Below, piece after piece: positions 1-11,357 of a DNA stretch of 64,000 nt; the stretch's first letter is position 1, and every line of letters starts with the position of its first letter. The stretch is from Berberis thunbergii (lineage: Eukaryota > Streptophyta > Magnoliopsida > Ranunculales > Berberidaceae), in the NCBI GenBank assembly GCA_003290165.1, contig QNQO01000652.1, positions 124,001 through 188,000 of the forward strand, written 5' to 3'. Both the position numbers and the translations under genes were made by a program. The notes beneath the pieces were generated by a model that was not told where the DNA came from, searched no databases, and was given only the letters and a program-made list of their open reading frames with translations.

Positions 1-695
1 TGCTTTTGGTCACTACTCCTATAGTGGATAAAGGCAGTCTGTTTTTATAGTTACCGTATTGTATTCATTTCTTATTCTTCGTGTGAAAATCATTACATAC
101 ACCTTCAAATCGAAATCATTAATTAAAAAAGTTCAAACAAGCCATCACTTGACAATCGCATGTACGAAAACAGTGCCCTTGTCTCAATTGCAATGAGGCG
201 AGTGAAATAAGAAAATTGTATTCACTGAGAAAATATCCTTGGAAGTAGAACGCATCAATCATCCTCGCCAGTTATTCTCCATTCACATAATCAAGAAATT
301 AGGTATAGGCTAGGGCTTTCAACTTTCTAAGCTCTTATAGTCTTACCAAGTAATGTTCCAATCAGAGGATGTTCATCTAGATTTAACAACATTTTCATGT
401 CTTTCAACAGCAATGAACTCCAAATCAACAAAATGCATGGTTTTGTACTTCTTGTGTAAGCAATTACTAAATCCTAAAAAAAAAAACAAATCAAGCTGAT
501 AAAATCAACAGATACAACAATGCAAAACTATGAATTCATCAACAATTTAAACAAATAAACAAAACCCCCAACAAAAACTGATTATTAACTTAAGCAAGCA
601 ATTTGTAAAAACAAGTGTTTCCAATCCAAAACAGTAACTTACAATTCCATCTAAAAGAAACGCAATTTTCTAAAGAAATAGTCAAACAATCTAAC
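1..695 (-). other. Intron 1 of the MUT9-like kinase gene (partial)
   Basis: On the minus strand a splice donor (AAG|GTTAGA) follows the exon ending at 696, and from there to the window edge there is only AT-rich, stop-filled sequence, as expected of a first intron. I see no other gene or repeat here. The next exon should lie beyond the left end of the window. Confidence 0.6.
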
Positions 696-1025
696 CTTCT
701 CGGGAATCGGAGTATTGCATGCTTCTTCTTCTGTGGCGACGACCTTATCCGGACTCCTCCCTCCACTATCAGCCATTCCCCCTACTTGCCCAACTGGTCT
801 CACCACTCTCTGCTCCTCGATTGCCTCAACGTTTTGGGGAACAGCAACAGGAACTCTCAAAATGTTGATTTCCTCTACCGGTGGCGGTGGCGGTGCGGCC
901 GCTGCAGCCCTCCTTCTTCTCGGTCGCCCAACCGGTCTTGGTTGTTGTTGATCGGCAACTGGTGGTGGTGCAGGTGCTGCTGCTGCCCCTCGGCCTCGTG
1001 CTACTCGTTTACGAAGCTCAGGCAT
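696..1025 (-). CDS. MUT9-like / EL1-like protein kinase, first coding exon (partial)
   Basis: Encodes about 110 residues beginning MPELRKRVARGRG. In plants the casein kinase 1-type MUT9-like kinases (rice relative HD16/EL1) begin MPELR, continue with a basic Gly/Ala/Pro-rich stretch, then an acidic lead-in (here MADSGGRSPDKVVATEEE) and a PxPE(K/R)V segment just before the kinase domain; all are present in order. These kinases phosphorylate histone H3 and clock or flowering regulators in the nucleus. The exon ends at IPEK with a good GT donor; the catalytic domain is outside the window. The start is the first ATG after an in-frame-free leader and matches the family N-terminus. The exon is GC-rich (Ala/Pro/Arg codons) compared with its AT-rich surroundings. 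Open frame continues to 651 only as intron read-through. The family call rests on the N-terminal pattern alone. Confidence 0.75.
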
Positions 1026-1350
1026 CGTCTATCCATCCAATTTCATCGATAAAGCCCTAAATGCCCATCAATCAGAACCTTATTAACCATTCCTAAATAA
1101 AAAATGAAAACCGATCAAAATCTCACCTTTTATTCTTATCCAGTAACCAATCAACCAAGCGAAGAGAAAAGCGAGATTAAAATAATGCGAGCGAGCGAGC
1201 GATGGAAGGAGAATTGCTTGAAGGTTTCTTTCAAATAGAATTGACTGTTGTGCGTTGTGTGGAGAAAATTTGGGGCTTGAAGTCTTTACATTGAAGAGAG
1301 AAACAGTGATGAGAGAGAGAGACAGTGATATATATAATATATATATAGGA
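1026..1350 (-). promoter_or_regulatory. 5' leader and probable core promoter of the MUT9-like kinase gene
   Basis: Upstream of the start codon (reading minus) lie about 300 bases without a long frame, a purine-rich GAGAGAGA tract near 1311-1325, and a TATA-rich stretch at 1328-1347. This is the usual arrangement of a plant core promoter with a GA-rich leader. The transcription start is inferred to lie near 1290-1320 and is not demonstrated. Confidence 0.5.
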
Positions 1351-2287
1351 CGGAGAGAGATAATGGTCTAGAGATCCTCGAGTGCATCGTCAAATCTCAG
1401 ACGTTGATGTTGGGAGGAAACGGTAGTTTGTTCTCTTTGGAAAGGGCATGATGTTTTGTCAAGCACGTGTAAGCCTAATTGCCTTTTATTTTTTGTTGTT
1501 TGTGTATTTTGGAATTTGGTTGCTCTTCTTTGGTTGCTCTTCTTTGGGCTCGGCATCCGCGATTTCGATTTCAATTTTATCCATCCCGTCTCATCTATAT
1601 TTTTTCAGGTCTTTTGGAATTGATCAATTTCATTCATGGGATAAAGATTTTCAATGCCGCCCATCCCGTCCCATCTTGAATCGATTTATCAAACTATGTC
1701 TGTGTTATGTTGATTAAAAAAGTGTAATATAGTGGATGGATTCATTTAGAATTGGTTATTTGTTTGAAGACCTTCAAGTTCTTTGAGATACAAGTTAAGA
1801 ATGTTAGTGTTTGATTTGATATAATTTTTGGAAGTAATGAGCTTAAGGTGTTGCTCATAGGCATTAATTATGTTTGGATTTTAATAGTTTATTTTTTCTC
1901 TCAGTGATTTAGTGGGTAGGTGGTATTTTAGCTTGATTTTATGAATGGAGGTGTAATGGTGATTATGTTTTTTGGTTTTGTATTTTTTTTGTGGAGTTTG
2001 AATTTGAACTTATTAAAATAAATCAGAATGTACGAAGTCTAGTTGTGGTGATACTTTCTTGGAGTACCAGAATCAATTTAGTACATGCTCATCACGTCCC
2101 GTCCCAAACCCATTTGAGATGGGACGAGGTCAGGATGAGGTCTACCTCGTCCCATCCCATCTCGTGCCCACCCTTAGCTCTTCTAATGGAATTCATGTGA
2201 GTAATTTATTTCATCAGAAAAATACTGAATAGTCAATACAAAGTTTTTTCATATAAAATGTATTAATTAATGTGATTCAAACCCTAA
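1351..2287. other. Upstream intergenic DNA; no gene recognised
   Basis: No convincing coding sequence. A motif of the type CCCATCCCGTCCCATC recurs (about 1580-1600, 1660-1677) and an inverted, G/C-rich GGGACGAGG / CCTCGTCCC pair occurs at 2120-2155, which resembles the end of a short hAT-like MITE but has no clear partner. The last ~70 bases (2215-2287) are host sequence duplicated at 16205-16272. Confidence 0.5.
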
Positions 2288-2971
2288 TGATGTGGTCGAT
2301 TCCTACTCTCATTCCTTGATTTTTACTTAGACCTACACAAGTAGCAAATGTGATCCAAGGACCACCGTGTGGTGGCCGATGACACTCTGATGCTTAAATT
2401 AGATAAGGCTTAGGAGAGGCTTAAAACTATAAACTGATATTATGTAGCGTACCTCTAGTTCATCGACCTTATCTCCCTTTTATAGTGTAGGGGTCCTTGT
2501 TCGACTAGGCCTTTGGTGACATAGTTTAGGAAAAGAGATCTTGATGTGGAAATGACTTATTAATATGGAGTTGTCCATGTGAAATAGTTCCCCTACACAA
2601 CTCGTGCTCCTAGATCTGCGAGAGATGTTTCCCTTTTCTGAGCTTTGTCCATGCAAGGAAGTTTTCTTGCCCAACTTATACTCTAATATATGTTTCCTAG
2701 TCGGATCCAATGTGTTGTTGGCTTGCCAGTCTTGTAAATCTCTCAGATACTTGCCTTAGAGGTCTTACTAGTATCGGGCCAAACCGCATAATGTGTGGGT
2801 TTAATGGCTCATTGCAACTCGTTCTCGACTATCTAGATCCTACCAATAATGGGCTTAGTGTTGTTTGAGCCTCGCTGAATTGAGCATGCAATTGGGCCTA
2901 CTTCGTTTTGTTGACGAGATTATCATGACATGTGTACGATGCTGATCAAATGACGGTTTGATGTACCATCA
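2288..2971 (-). repeat. 3' LTR of element A
   Basis: Begins TGATGTGGTCG and ends GTACCATCA. It aligns along its length with 10627-11309, including the shared stretches GACCTACACA and TAGATAAGGCTTAG. Immediately inside it (2972-2990) lies ACTACTCCCCCGAGTTAG, whose complement is a polypurine tract, placing this as the 3' LTR of a minus-strand element. Confidence 0.85.
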
Positions 2972-2990
2972 ACTACTCCCCCGAGTTAGT
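2972..2990 (-). other. Polypurine tract of element A
   Basis: The minus strand reads CTCGGGGGAGTAGT directly before the LTR. Elements B (11905 on) and D (19267 on) have related G-rich tracts at the same place. Confidence 0.6.
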
Positions 2991-3499
2991 GGGTCGTCTT
3001 ATCGGTCCACTAGGTCATTTCACGAAGCAACTGTGCAGTCATGATGATTGAGTCTGAGCGGTTTCCTTGAGCGACAAATTGCATTAATTGAGTGTGCGCC
3101 AGCTTGAAAGCAGGAAAGGCGAGAGTTCGATCAACTTTCTATATAGATCTCCTGCTTGTGAAATATAGCTCATTTACTTTTTCGAACGAGTATAGGACTT
3201 TGATTGTCATTCTGATTAGGGATAAGGATACTGGCGTTCGAGTGTCTTCGAGGGCATTGCAATTGCTTACTTATCCTCGGATAAACGAGCATGTTGTGTG
3301 TGTGCTTACATCGCCAGACTGTTGTGGCAAACTGCCTGATGATTTTAAATTATGGCAGAAGTTATGTTTCTTGGCTCCTGCGGACTCGACGTAATTTGAA
3401 CTTGTTGGTCGTTCGGTCGAGCGTGAATTTAGACCATGGAGTAAGTTGACTCATTATCCGGTCTTGCTTGTGTTAACTGCATATTAGATTGACCTGGTT

Positions 3500-5340
3500 G
3501 TGGTTTTTGCAGGGAGATTCCCAACTTCGCCACTTTTCGCTGAAGATAAAGTTATTTTGGATGTGTTCCGCGACATGCCTCATCTAGAATTAGAGGATGT
3601 TGTTAAGCCTTCTAATGTTGAGCGCAGTGATCTATGGGCTCATTGGGATGTGGCTCCAAATGTGTGTCGGGTGAAGAAGCCAAAGCTCGAAAGTGCGTCT
3701 GTTTCACGGAAGAGGAAGTTTCCCTATATCAGGGTTCCAAGCCCTTCAAGGAAGGCAAAAATAGATGAGACGATCTTTCTCTTGAGCATCCGAAGAGGTC
3801 TCGTGCTTTGTTTAGGTCAGTCCATAGGCGTTTAGCCTCGTTCGGGGGATCTGATGATGTTAGGCAAGAGCTTGATGAGACTGTTGTTTCTGAGGAGCGT
3901 GATGCTCAGGTTGTGGCCCCGATCTCCCTTCCTGACTTGGAGAGGGAGTATCAGCAAATGGTTAGCATGGAGAATGTGACCAAACTAAGCACCAAGCAGG
4001 CAAAGTTTTTTTAATAAAATACTGCTGCAAGCGGGCATGGAAGCTTCGGATGGTCGTCATTTTTTAATAAAAGACTTTGAGATTCACATTTTCTTGGGAT
4101 CGTGAACTTGTCGAATAGTCGGTCGATCATAAGCTTTTTGTCATCCGTATTGTGCTTAATCTCGTTTTTGTCTTCATATTCAACTGACGATGGGTCCAAA
4201 GAATAATTTGATTCCCTTTTCTCCGTCAACTGATTGTGGATCGATGCGTGAAATAGGGCATGTTGTTGCGAGCAAAGGGAAAGTTGTTGATGAGCACCCT
4301 TATGCAGTTGAAACGGTTAAAGGCAATATTGGGGTGATTCCGATTCTGAATGATTTTCATCTGAATGCACGGATCAGTTTGTTTGCTCCAGATGTAATAA
4401 GGATGAGCAATCAAGCTTGACATCAGGAGGTTGATATCTCTTATGCTGCGAGGAAGCATATCAATAGGTGGAAAAACTGGCTGGCGAAATGCGCTCTAGA
4501 GCCAGTGGGAGAAACGCTAAGAGGGCGTTTAGATACATGGCAAAAATATCTTGTGCTGGGGATGTCATATCTAAATCAAGTGGTCGCAGTTGGAATTGAA
4601 GTCGAGGTCACTCGTAAGAGAATGTATATCATGGAGTGAGTCTTTGCAAACTTGCAGAAGTCATACTCTAATGCTCTCCACGAAATTGAGTTGTTGAGAA
4701 AGCAAATTGAAGCTTTCTCAGATAATGGAATGGAGTACATGTCCATGAGGTCGGAGGCTCACAGGCTCGCTTGGAGGCGCTTGAGTTCGACTTGGAAGAG
4801 GCACTGTCCATGAGGGATCGGTTCGAAAAAGAATTGAACCTTGTTCGTCGTGACTTGCAATTTGCCAGTGAGACTGTGGCTAGAATGCAGGTTCAACTGC
4901 AAGCTTTGAATGCTAACATGATAAAAAAGAGTCCAAGTGGACTGTCCGATGTCGGCAATTGGAAGTCGGCGTTGAGTTCAATGCCAAGGGTTCGTTGACC
5001 ACTGAGAGCAGTTCCTTCTGGAGCAAAGTGAGCTGAATATCGCCAATGATAAGCTAGATGTTGAGTAGTCCAAAACTAAAATCTTGCCGTGAAAGTTGGA
5101 GCGACTAAAGCAAGAACTCGCTGAGTCAAAAGGGCGCGAAGAGAAACTTCTCAAGGCCCATAGCACGTTTGAATTCAGTAGAGTCATGCATGGAAGGCTG
5201 GAGTTGTTTTCTCCTATTATAAAGAGATTGCATATGCAAAGTTTGGAACACCCTCTGATTCGTCTAAAGAAGAAGAAGGCTCTGATGAGGGGGATCGAGA
5301 GATAGTACCTACATATGTGTCTCCTGATTTTTCCCTTGCT
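3500..5340 (+). pseudogene. Antisense gene (aORF) remnant of element A
   Basis: A run of short plus-strand frames (3500-3835, 3808-4014, 4190-4420, 4771-4998, 5096-5305) in changing phases reads as one broken gene running opposite to gag. The middle is lysine/arginine-rich (KKPKLESASVSRKRK) and the last third is a predicted coiled coil of charged heptads (for example LEEALSMRDRFEKELNLVRR), ending in an acidic tail. This matches the layout of the better preserved antisense gene of element D (19588-21728). Its function is unknown. Several frameshifts and stops make it a pseudogene. Confidence 0.6.
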
Positions 5341-5679
5341 TAGTCTAGTTCTGTTGTATCTGACTCAACTACTGATAAGGGTTGAATCTTATATTCAAGT
5401 TTGCAAATGAATAATATTTTACACTTGTTTGTCTTCCTTTGTTTTCTTGGTAGCTTTTACATGCTTTATCTTACTTTGACATTAATTGTCAAACGAAGAA
5501 CTTTACGGGGCTAGGAAGTTTTATGTTTGATCCGCTGTTGGGAGCTCTGACTTCTTGTGCTACAATAGTTTGTGTGGTTTTGGTCAGACTCCTTTTTAGA
5601 GATCAGGGAGTGTAATACACACTCTGTCTGGCAGCTTGGTTGTCTATTGGACCAGCAGTTGTTGTTATTGTAAGCATGT

Positions 5680-6675
5680 TAGTCAGACTATGGTCCCAAC
5701 GCTTGCACCATTGTAGATGATCGAACAGTAGTCCTTGCGAGTCGTTTGGATCGAGTGTTCAAAACTCTGACCGAACTTTTGACTCGTACTTATCGGCGAC
5801 CACTATGGTCCTTCACAAGCCATGTTGATCGGGCGTCGAGGGCACTGGCTAAACTCCCACTTTCGAACACATCTTGATCCGTTCGTGGCAGACTAAAAAT
5901 TGGAGCGAGCCAACAATTAGGATCGTCGGTCGTTCTGATTAAAATTTTGGCAGGGGTTCGACTATCATTGTCTGTAGTTGGCTAATGATCCCTAGCAAGT
6001 CGTTTTCCCCAGGTTGCGTGAGCACTGACTAAGCTTTCACTTTCTAGACCGTTGAAATCCGTGCGCAACGAACTAGGTTTTTCGAGCATACCAAAACCAT
6101 CATCATCAGCGACCACTGACTAAGCCTTGGTCAGGGTTCGGCAAAACATTGTATGTGTGCGAGAAGTGATCCCTGGCAAGCCATCAGGCGTCAAGAGTGC
6201 TAACTAGACTCCCACTTTCTAGGCCGTCAGAATATGTTATTTGCGGACTAGGTTTTGAGCAGACCAGAAGCTATCATCGTTGGTCATCACTGACAAAGCT
6301 TTGGTCAGGTTAGTCTATATTGCCCATGTTTGGACAATGATCCCTGGCAAGTCGTCTCGATCAGGCATCCGAGTGCTGACTAAGCTGTCACTCTCTAAAC
6401 AGTTGACACTCGTTTAATTTAACAGAATGGGTGTTTGAGCGTACCAAAAGCTATTGTCATAGGTCGAAACCGACTAAGCTTTGGTTAGGTTTGGCGACCA
6501 TTATCTATAAATGGAAAATGGTCTATGGAAAGCCATCGCGGTCAGGTATTACAAACACTGATTAAGCTCCCACTTTCTAACCCATCGTCGCCCGCTTCTG
6601 GCAGGCTAGGTGTTAGAGCGGACCAAAAGCTGTTGTAATTAGTCGGAGCTGACTAAGCTTTGGTTAGAATTAGAT
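5680..6675. repeat. ~180-bp tandem array inside element A
   Basis: A unit marked by (A/G)TG(A/G)TCCCTGGCAAG recurs at about 5805, 5986, 6167, 6338 and 6518, i.e. every 171-181 bases, each followed by CACT-GACTAAGC, CCCACTTTCTA, GACTAGGTTTTGAGC-type and AAAGCT...CTAAGCTTTGGT motifs. A partial sixth unit starts near 5689. Copies are diverged by many substitutions. Tat/Ogre elements are known to carry tandem repeats between coding region and 3' LTR that can seed satellites; this fits that pattern. Confidence 0.8.
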
Positions 6676-6840
6676 TTTGAGTGTGTAAGTCTGACTTGGG
6701 TGTCCTAACTTACTTAATTTGCATGTAAGATTTTGGGCGTGTAAGTCTGATTTAGGTGTCATGACTTACTTAGCTCGCATGTAAGATTTTGGCGTGTAAA
6801 ATTGACTTGGGTGTCTTGACTTATTTTGCTCGCATGGCGG
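6676..6840. repeat. Three-copy ~57-bp tandem repeat in element A
   Basis: Units with GTGTAAGTCTGA, TTAGGTGTC, GACTTACTTAGCTCGCATG and TAAGATTTTGG are repeated three times head to tail, directly after the 180-bp array. The unit is unrelated to the longer one. Confidence 0.75.
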
Positions 6841-8440
6841 TCTGATTCCATTGTAAGTTGGATCGATTGATTGGATTAATAATAGGTTGACCGGCTTTAA
6901 TGAACGACAACTGAATAATAATGGAGCTGATGCCTTGGATTTGGTGATAACACTTTGTAGGTGTGCTCGTTGTCCTGTTGGAGTCAGGGCCTTTGCTGTT
7001 TTTGTTCCTTTGCGTGTTCTGGGTCGGATGGCAGGGCATAAGCTTGGGCCCATTAGTTGAGGGACCCAATTAGAAAAATCTTTGTGGATCAGCGTGTCAG
7101 GGATACGGCGCATTTTGCAAGACGGTTCAGTATCGATTCTTCCCCCAGTTAATGGGGCTGCTTGTGCAGTTGCAATTGGAACCATCATTTTCCTGATTTC
7201 CCGTACGACATTTAATGTTGAAGTAATTGCTTGTTGACGCCACTTCGTGAACCATTTCGCCTATATATGGGCTGGCTATTCTGCGTTCAAGCACTGGAAT
7301 GATAACAATAGAACATGTTAATCAAATGCATCTTACAAGAGAGTTTGCTTTGGGTTTTCTCACTGGAATCTTCAAATGTTCTAACATTTGCGCCGATAAG
7401 TCTTGATAAGAGTTGCTATTATGCGGTGCCGCCTGATCTGGGTGGGTATCTAATTGATCCCATAAGATCTTGTAATATCTTCATATATTCCGTAAAAGAA
7501 GTACAAACTGTATTTTAGGGGACAAGTTTGTCTTCCATCTTCTGCGGCTCCCAAGTTCTTATTCGCCACTGATGTTGGGTGATAATACTAGCAGCTAGTT
7601 TGTGGTGTTCGTTCTCTCTGGGTTTCATGTGTGACGCTCCAATCGGAAGGCAGGCTTGCGTAGCGGAGTTTTGATGAATGCAACCTTCTTTCTAATGATG
7701 TTAGCTCTGCCGCATTTCAGACACTTCCGTCTTAAAGGTCATCCTCCTTTTGCCTTCTTTTGCTCCAATTTATGTTCCTTTCTGTAGGGTAGTCTGGCGG
7801 GCTGCATTTTGTTTCGAGGCTATTGTTCCCACCTTTGAATCATCTCTGCAAGGTGATTTGACGGAGTAATGAATTGACTATTTTCCTTCCTCTTCTGTCG
7901 CAGTCGCTTTACTTTAACCACCTTCTCTTCTAGAGGCGAATTAGTAGATCAAAGTCTACCCCTATTTCAGCGGATAGATGCTTGCACCAGATTAGATACT
8001 TGTATGTATAAACTGATGGACTAGTTGGTCGGCAAGCTTTGTAATAACTCTTATTGCAATTAATAAAAAATTGCTTTATTTCTAAAATGTGTCTTGCACG
8101 AACAACTCTTCTAAATTGAAATAAAAATAGAAAACAAGAACGAAATCAAAGTATCAAATAATTTAATTCCGTGCGGAGATTGAGCTAATCCGGCTCTGAA
8201 GGAGGTGCAAATGGTCATGGCTTGGATTTTGTGGTCTCTTTAGCAAATTTTTTTTAAAAAGCTAACAAAGTTACTGAATAGTGGACTTCGAGCTGGTGGG
8301 CAATTCTTTGTTGAATAACAGCTCTTGGAGTCGGTGCATGTTTGTTGAAGTATCATTACTTAGCTCTTTATTAGTCTGGATTGTGTTACTAGCTTTGACT
8401 TTTGGATCTCCGCATAGTTGCAGGTTTGTTATCTGGGCCC
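6841..8440. other. Non-coding interior of element A
   Basis: No frame here shows reverse transcriptase, RNase H or integrase motifs on either strand, although this is where pol should be. A TATA-like CTATATATGG at 7261-7270 lies about 50 bases before an ATG at 7315 on the plus strand, and a polyadenylation-like AATAAAAA occurs near 8061, but the enclosed frame is short and unrecognised. Confidence 0.4.
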
Positions 8441-8459
8441 CTCCACCCTCATAGAGTGA

Positions 8460-8816
8460 TTATCCTATGTTGTCTAGGCCTGATGCTTGACACGTTGGTT
8501 CAGTTGGTCCGAGCTGTAACCGACAACAATTCAACTGCTTCAAGGCTGCATGATGGAAGTCTCTTGTTGTTGGCTGATCTCCTCGAATATTCCATTGGGC
8601 ATGGTTGACTGTATATTTTATGCATTGGTGAAGGGTGGATACCACTACTTTCATATGATGAAGCCACAACCTTCCCAGAATGATGTTGTAGGTGGACGAG
8701 GCGTCAACTACCATGAACTCTTGGACAAGGTACTTTCGTAGTTGTGGTTCTTCTGCCACCACCATTAGATTGATCTTCATAATGGGAAAGCATTTTACTC
8801 CGCTGAATCCGACCAT
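8460..8816 (-). pseudogene. Retroviral-type aspartic protease region of element A
   Basis: A 118-codon minus-strand frame reads VVDASSTYNIILGRLWLHHM and, after an interval, VSTLHQCIKYTV and IRGDQ. This pattern (a Y-N-I-I-L-G-R hinge, then W-L-H, then S-T-L-H-Q-x-x-K) is highly characteristic of the C-terminal half of the protease of plant Ty3 polyproteins. The catalytic D-S/T-G of the N-terminal half is not in this frame. It would process the gag-pol polyprotein in cytoplasmic particles if intact; here neighbouring pol is missing. Confidence 0.8.
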
Positions 8817-9229
8817 AGGGTGAGTTGCGAGAGTGAGGTATTTCTACTGTAGCTACATGTTGCAGAATGCACTGATGAACAAAATATTTAGTGAGCTTTC
8901 AATGTCCACCAAGACTTCCTTACCTCTCACTTAGTGATAAGGACAGAGATGACCAGGGCGTCATTGTGAGGATAATGCACCCCTCGAAGATCCCTATCCG
9001 TAAACGTCAATGGTGGGACCGGGCTGTGAACTCGTGCGTGTTGCACTTGTCGGTCCTCATATTGAGATGGCGTATACATCTCGGTTAGTGTTCTTTTGCG
9101 GGACCTGTTTGATTGCTCTCATTCTGGGCCGATCCCTTGGAGGACGTAAATGACGCTAGGAGCTTTCTTTTTAATCTCCTTGACAACGTCTGCTCTTTCC
9201 TTTACTTTGCCTTGTTCTGTTCGAGCCTA

Positions 9230-10500
9230 GGAACTCTTTTAGCTTACCTTTTCTAATTAGTCGACCTCTCCTCTGAGGTTTTTGCAATCCTCAGTATCAT
9301 GTCCGTCTTTCTCGTGGTAGGCGCAATATTTGTTGTTGTCGCGTCAAGAAGGGTTTCCTCACTGCTTACGCAACCACTTCAGTTCTTTCTAATCCTTGAT
9401 AAAATCTAGGATGATGGACAGACCGGTGTTGAGACCGGTGGCATACCAGGACCAAAAGTAATTCGAGGCCTTGTCCTGCCTGGGGCGGCTCGAGTCAGTC
9501 TTGTTGTATGTGTGTTCTTCTTCTCCTCTTTTTTATCCTTTGGAACATAGAGTTTCTTCTCTGACTTCGCCTCTCTTTTGGCGGCCAACATTTTATCTAG
9601 AGTGATGTATCTCTAGGCATCTTTGAGCTAGTATGTCATATTGATTGGGGCGTCCAGGGTAAGGAAGCTTCATAACACTTGTCTCTTCTCATACCCGAAG
9701 TGAAAGTTGTGAAGGCGGTGTCATCACTACAACCATCGATGAGGGTCAACTCATCATTAAAACAAGTGACGTAATCCCTCAACGTCTCGTTCTGTTTTTG
9801 CTTTAGGGTCAACAGATAATACAAACCTTTTTGTGCCATTGGCTGCCTACGAAGCGTGTAAGGAACGCCAATGCCAACGTCCGAAATGAATCAATGAATT
9901 TCGGAGGAAGGTTGTGAAACCATGTCAGTGCTAACGTTTTCAAGTTTGCGGAGAATAATCGACACATTATTGCATCAGACCTTTCCTTGAGCGCCATAAC
10001 GTGCTGGAAGTGGCGCAAGTGATTGGACGAGAATCATGTCCCCTCGTAAAACTCCAACTTAGGTGGGGTGTATTTCTTTGACAACGATTCGTCCATGATA
10101 TGATCCATGAACGGAAGGATCATGAGACTAAACAACATGTCTGGGTTTGTGGACCCATTGTGGATGGGGTTGTGCGAGACGTGCCTGCTGGCTCTGGACA
10201 TTGGGTCTCTATTGGTTGCACCTCCGCCTCATGTTCATTGAAAAGTTGCTAGGGCAGCGCAATTCTCGTGAACATGCTCTCTGGAACTATCTAGGGGCCG
10301 AGCCCTTCGTTGCTCACATTGTCCGTTTGCAGGTGGAGGATTTTGATTTTGGAGGGCCTCCAACATTTCCGCGATTTGCTGCATCTATGTTGAAAGCAGG
10401 TCCACCCTTGGGTCTGCTGCAGCCGCCACCGGCGCGGGGTCTGAGGAGGTTCCTCCCCTGGCAGTGGTGAAACGGGGCGGCGTTTTGTCGTTTTGAGCAT
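9230..10500 (-). pseudogene. Gag remnant of element A
   Basis: Minus-strand pieces in shifted frames read, in order, a Retrotrans_gag-type core (LTWFHNLPPKFIDSFRTLA, 9809-10018), its continuation (LKQKQNETLRDYVTCFNDE, 9636-9839), a lysine-rich linker (9406-9591) and a Y-C-x-Y-H-E-K-D-G-H-D-T-E-D-C zinc-binding-like motif (about 9285-9330). The upstream part to ~10500 is proline/arginine-rich and fits the gag N-terminus. At least two frameshifts separate the pieces. Gag would form the particle and bind genomic RNA. Confidence 0.8.
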
Positions 10501-10605
10501 TCAAAGGCTAAGTAGCATCTCCATTGTTACAAAACCTTATTGTCATCATCTCATTGATTTTCCAGAAAAGGTGGTACTACTGTTTTTTCTAAGGAATTCT
10601 GTTGT

Positions 10606-10626
10606 TCCTCACGAATGGCGCAAAAC
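10606..10626 (-). other. Primer-binding site region of element A
   Basis: Directly inside the 5' LTR the minus strand reads GTTTTGCGCCATTCGTGAGG. The equivalent place in element D reads GTTTGGCGTCGTTCGTGGG, close to the TGGCGCCG-type site complementary to an Asp-type tRNA 3' end used by many Athila/Tat elements. The match here is decayed. Confidence 0.45.
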
Positions 10627-11309
10627 TGATGTAGTTGATTCTTGCTCTCCTTCCTTGTTGCTTACCTAGACCTACACATGTAGCAAAAGTGTGTCAAGGA
10701 CCACTGTTTGGCGGTCGATGGTACTTCGATGCTTAAGTTAGATAAGGCTTAGAAGAGGCTTACAACTGTAAACTAGGATTTTGTAGCATACCTCTAGTTC
10801 ATCGACTTTATCTCCCTTGTATAGTGTAGAAGTCCTTGTTTGGCTAGGCCTTTGGTGGCATAGTTTAGGGGAAAAGATCTTGTTGTAGAAATTCTTTCCT
10901 AATTGGGAGTTGTCTGTGGGATAATTTCCCTACATGACTCGTGCTCCTTAATCTGCGGGAGAGGTTTCCCTTTCTGAGTGTTGTCCATGCAAGGAAGTTT
11001 TCTTGCTCGACTTATAATCTAATATATATTTCCTAGTCGAATCCAATGTGTTATTGGCATGCAAGTCTTGGGTAGATCTCTCAGATACTTGCCATAGAGA
11101 TCTTATGAGTATTGCGTCTGATCGCGTGGCGTGTGGGATTAATGGCTCAATGCAACTTGGACTCGTCTGTCTAGATCCTACCAATAATGAGCTTAGTGTT
11201 GTTCGGGGCTGGCTGGATTGAGCATGCAATCGGGCTTGTTTCATTTTGTTGATAAGATTACCATGACACGTGTACAGTGCTAATCAAAGGACGGTTTGAT
11301 GTATCATCA
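10627..11309 (-). repeat. 5' LTR of element A
   Basis: Begins TGATGTAGTTG and ends GTATCATCA; aligns with 2288-2971. Outside it lies the target duplication cctaa at 11310-11314. Confidence 0.85.
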
Positions 11310-11357
11310 CCTAACATAGTCAAAGAAAAAACAATTAAATGTATATGTTATAATAGT

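Larger units (their letters stand above)
2288..11309 (-). mobile_element. Tat-lineage Ty3 LTR retrotransposon A (decayed, 9.0 kb)
   Basis: Bounded by two related ~684-bp LTRs that begin TGATG and end CATCA, and flanked by the 5-bp duplication cctaa (2283-2287 and 11310-11314). The gag and protease remnants are on the minus strand, so the right LTR is the 5' LTR. A plus-strand (antisense) gene remnant sits near the 3' LTR, a layout documented for the Tat branch of Ty3 elements. No reverse transcriptase or integrase could be found; instead the middle holds a ~1-kb tandem array. The LTRs differ at many positions, so the insertion is old. It interrupts a host sequence of which an empty relative exists at 16205-16520. 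Confidence 0.85.

Noticed and set aside
615..1052. 145-codon plus-strand frame rich in Cys/Trp/Ser
   Set aside because: It is the antisense of the GC-rich first exon of the MUT9-like kinase; no family pattern.
8402..9088. Plus-strand frames over the protease region of element A
   Set aside because: Shadows of the minus-strand protease and linker, which carry recognisable motifs.
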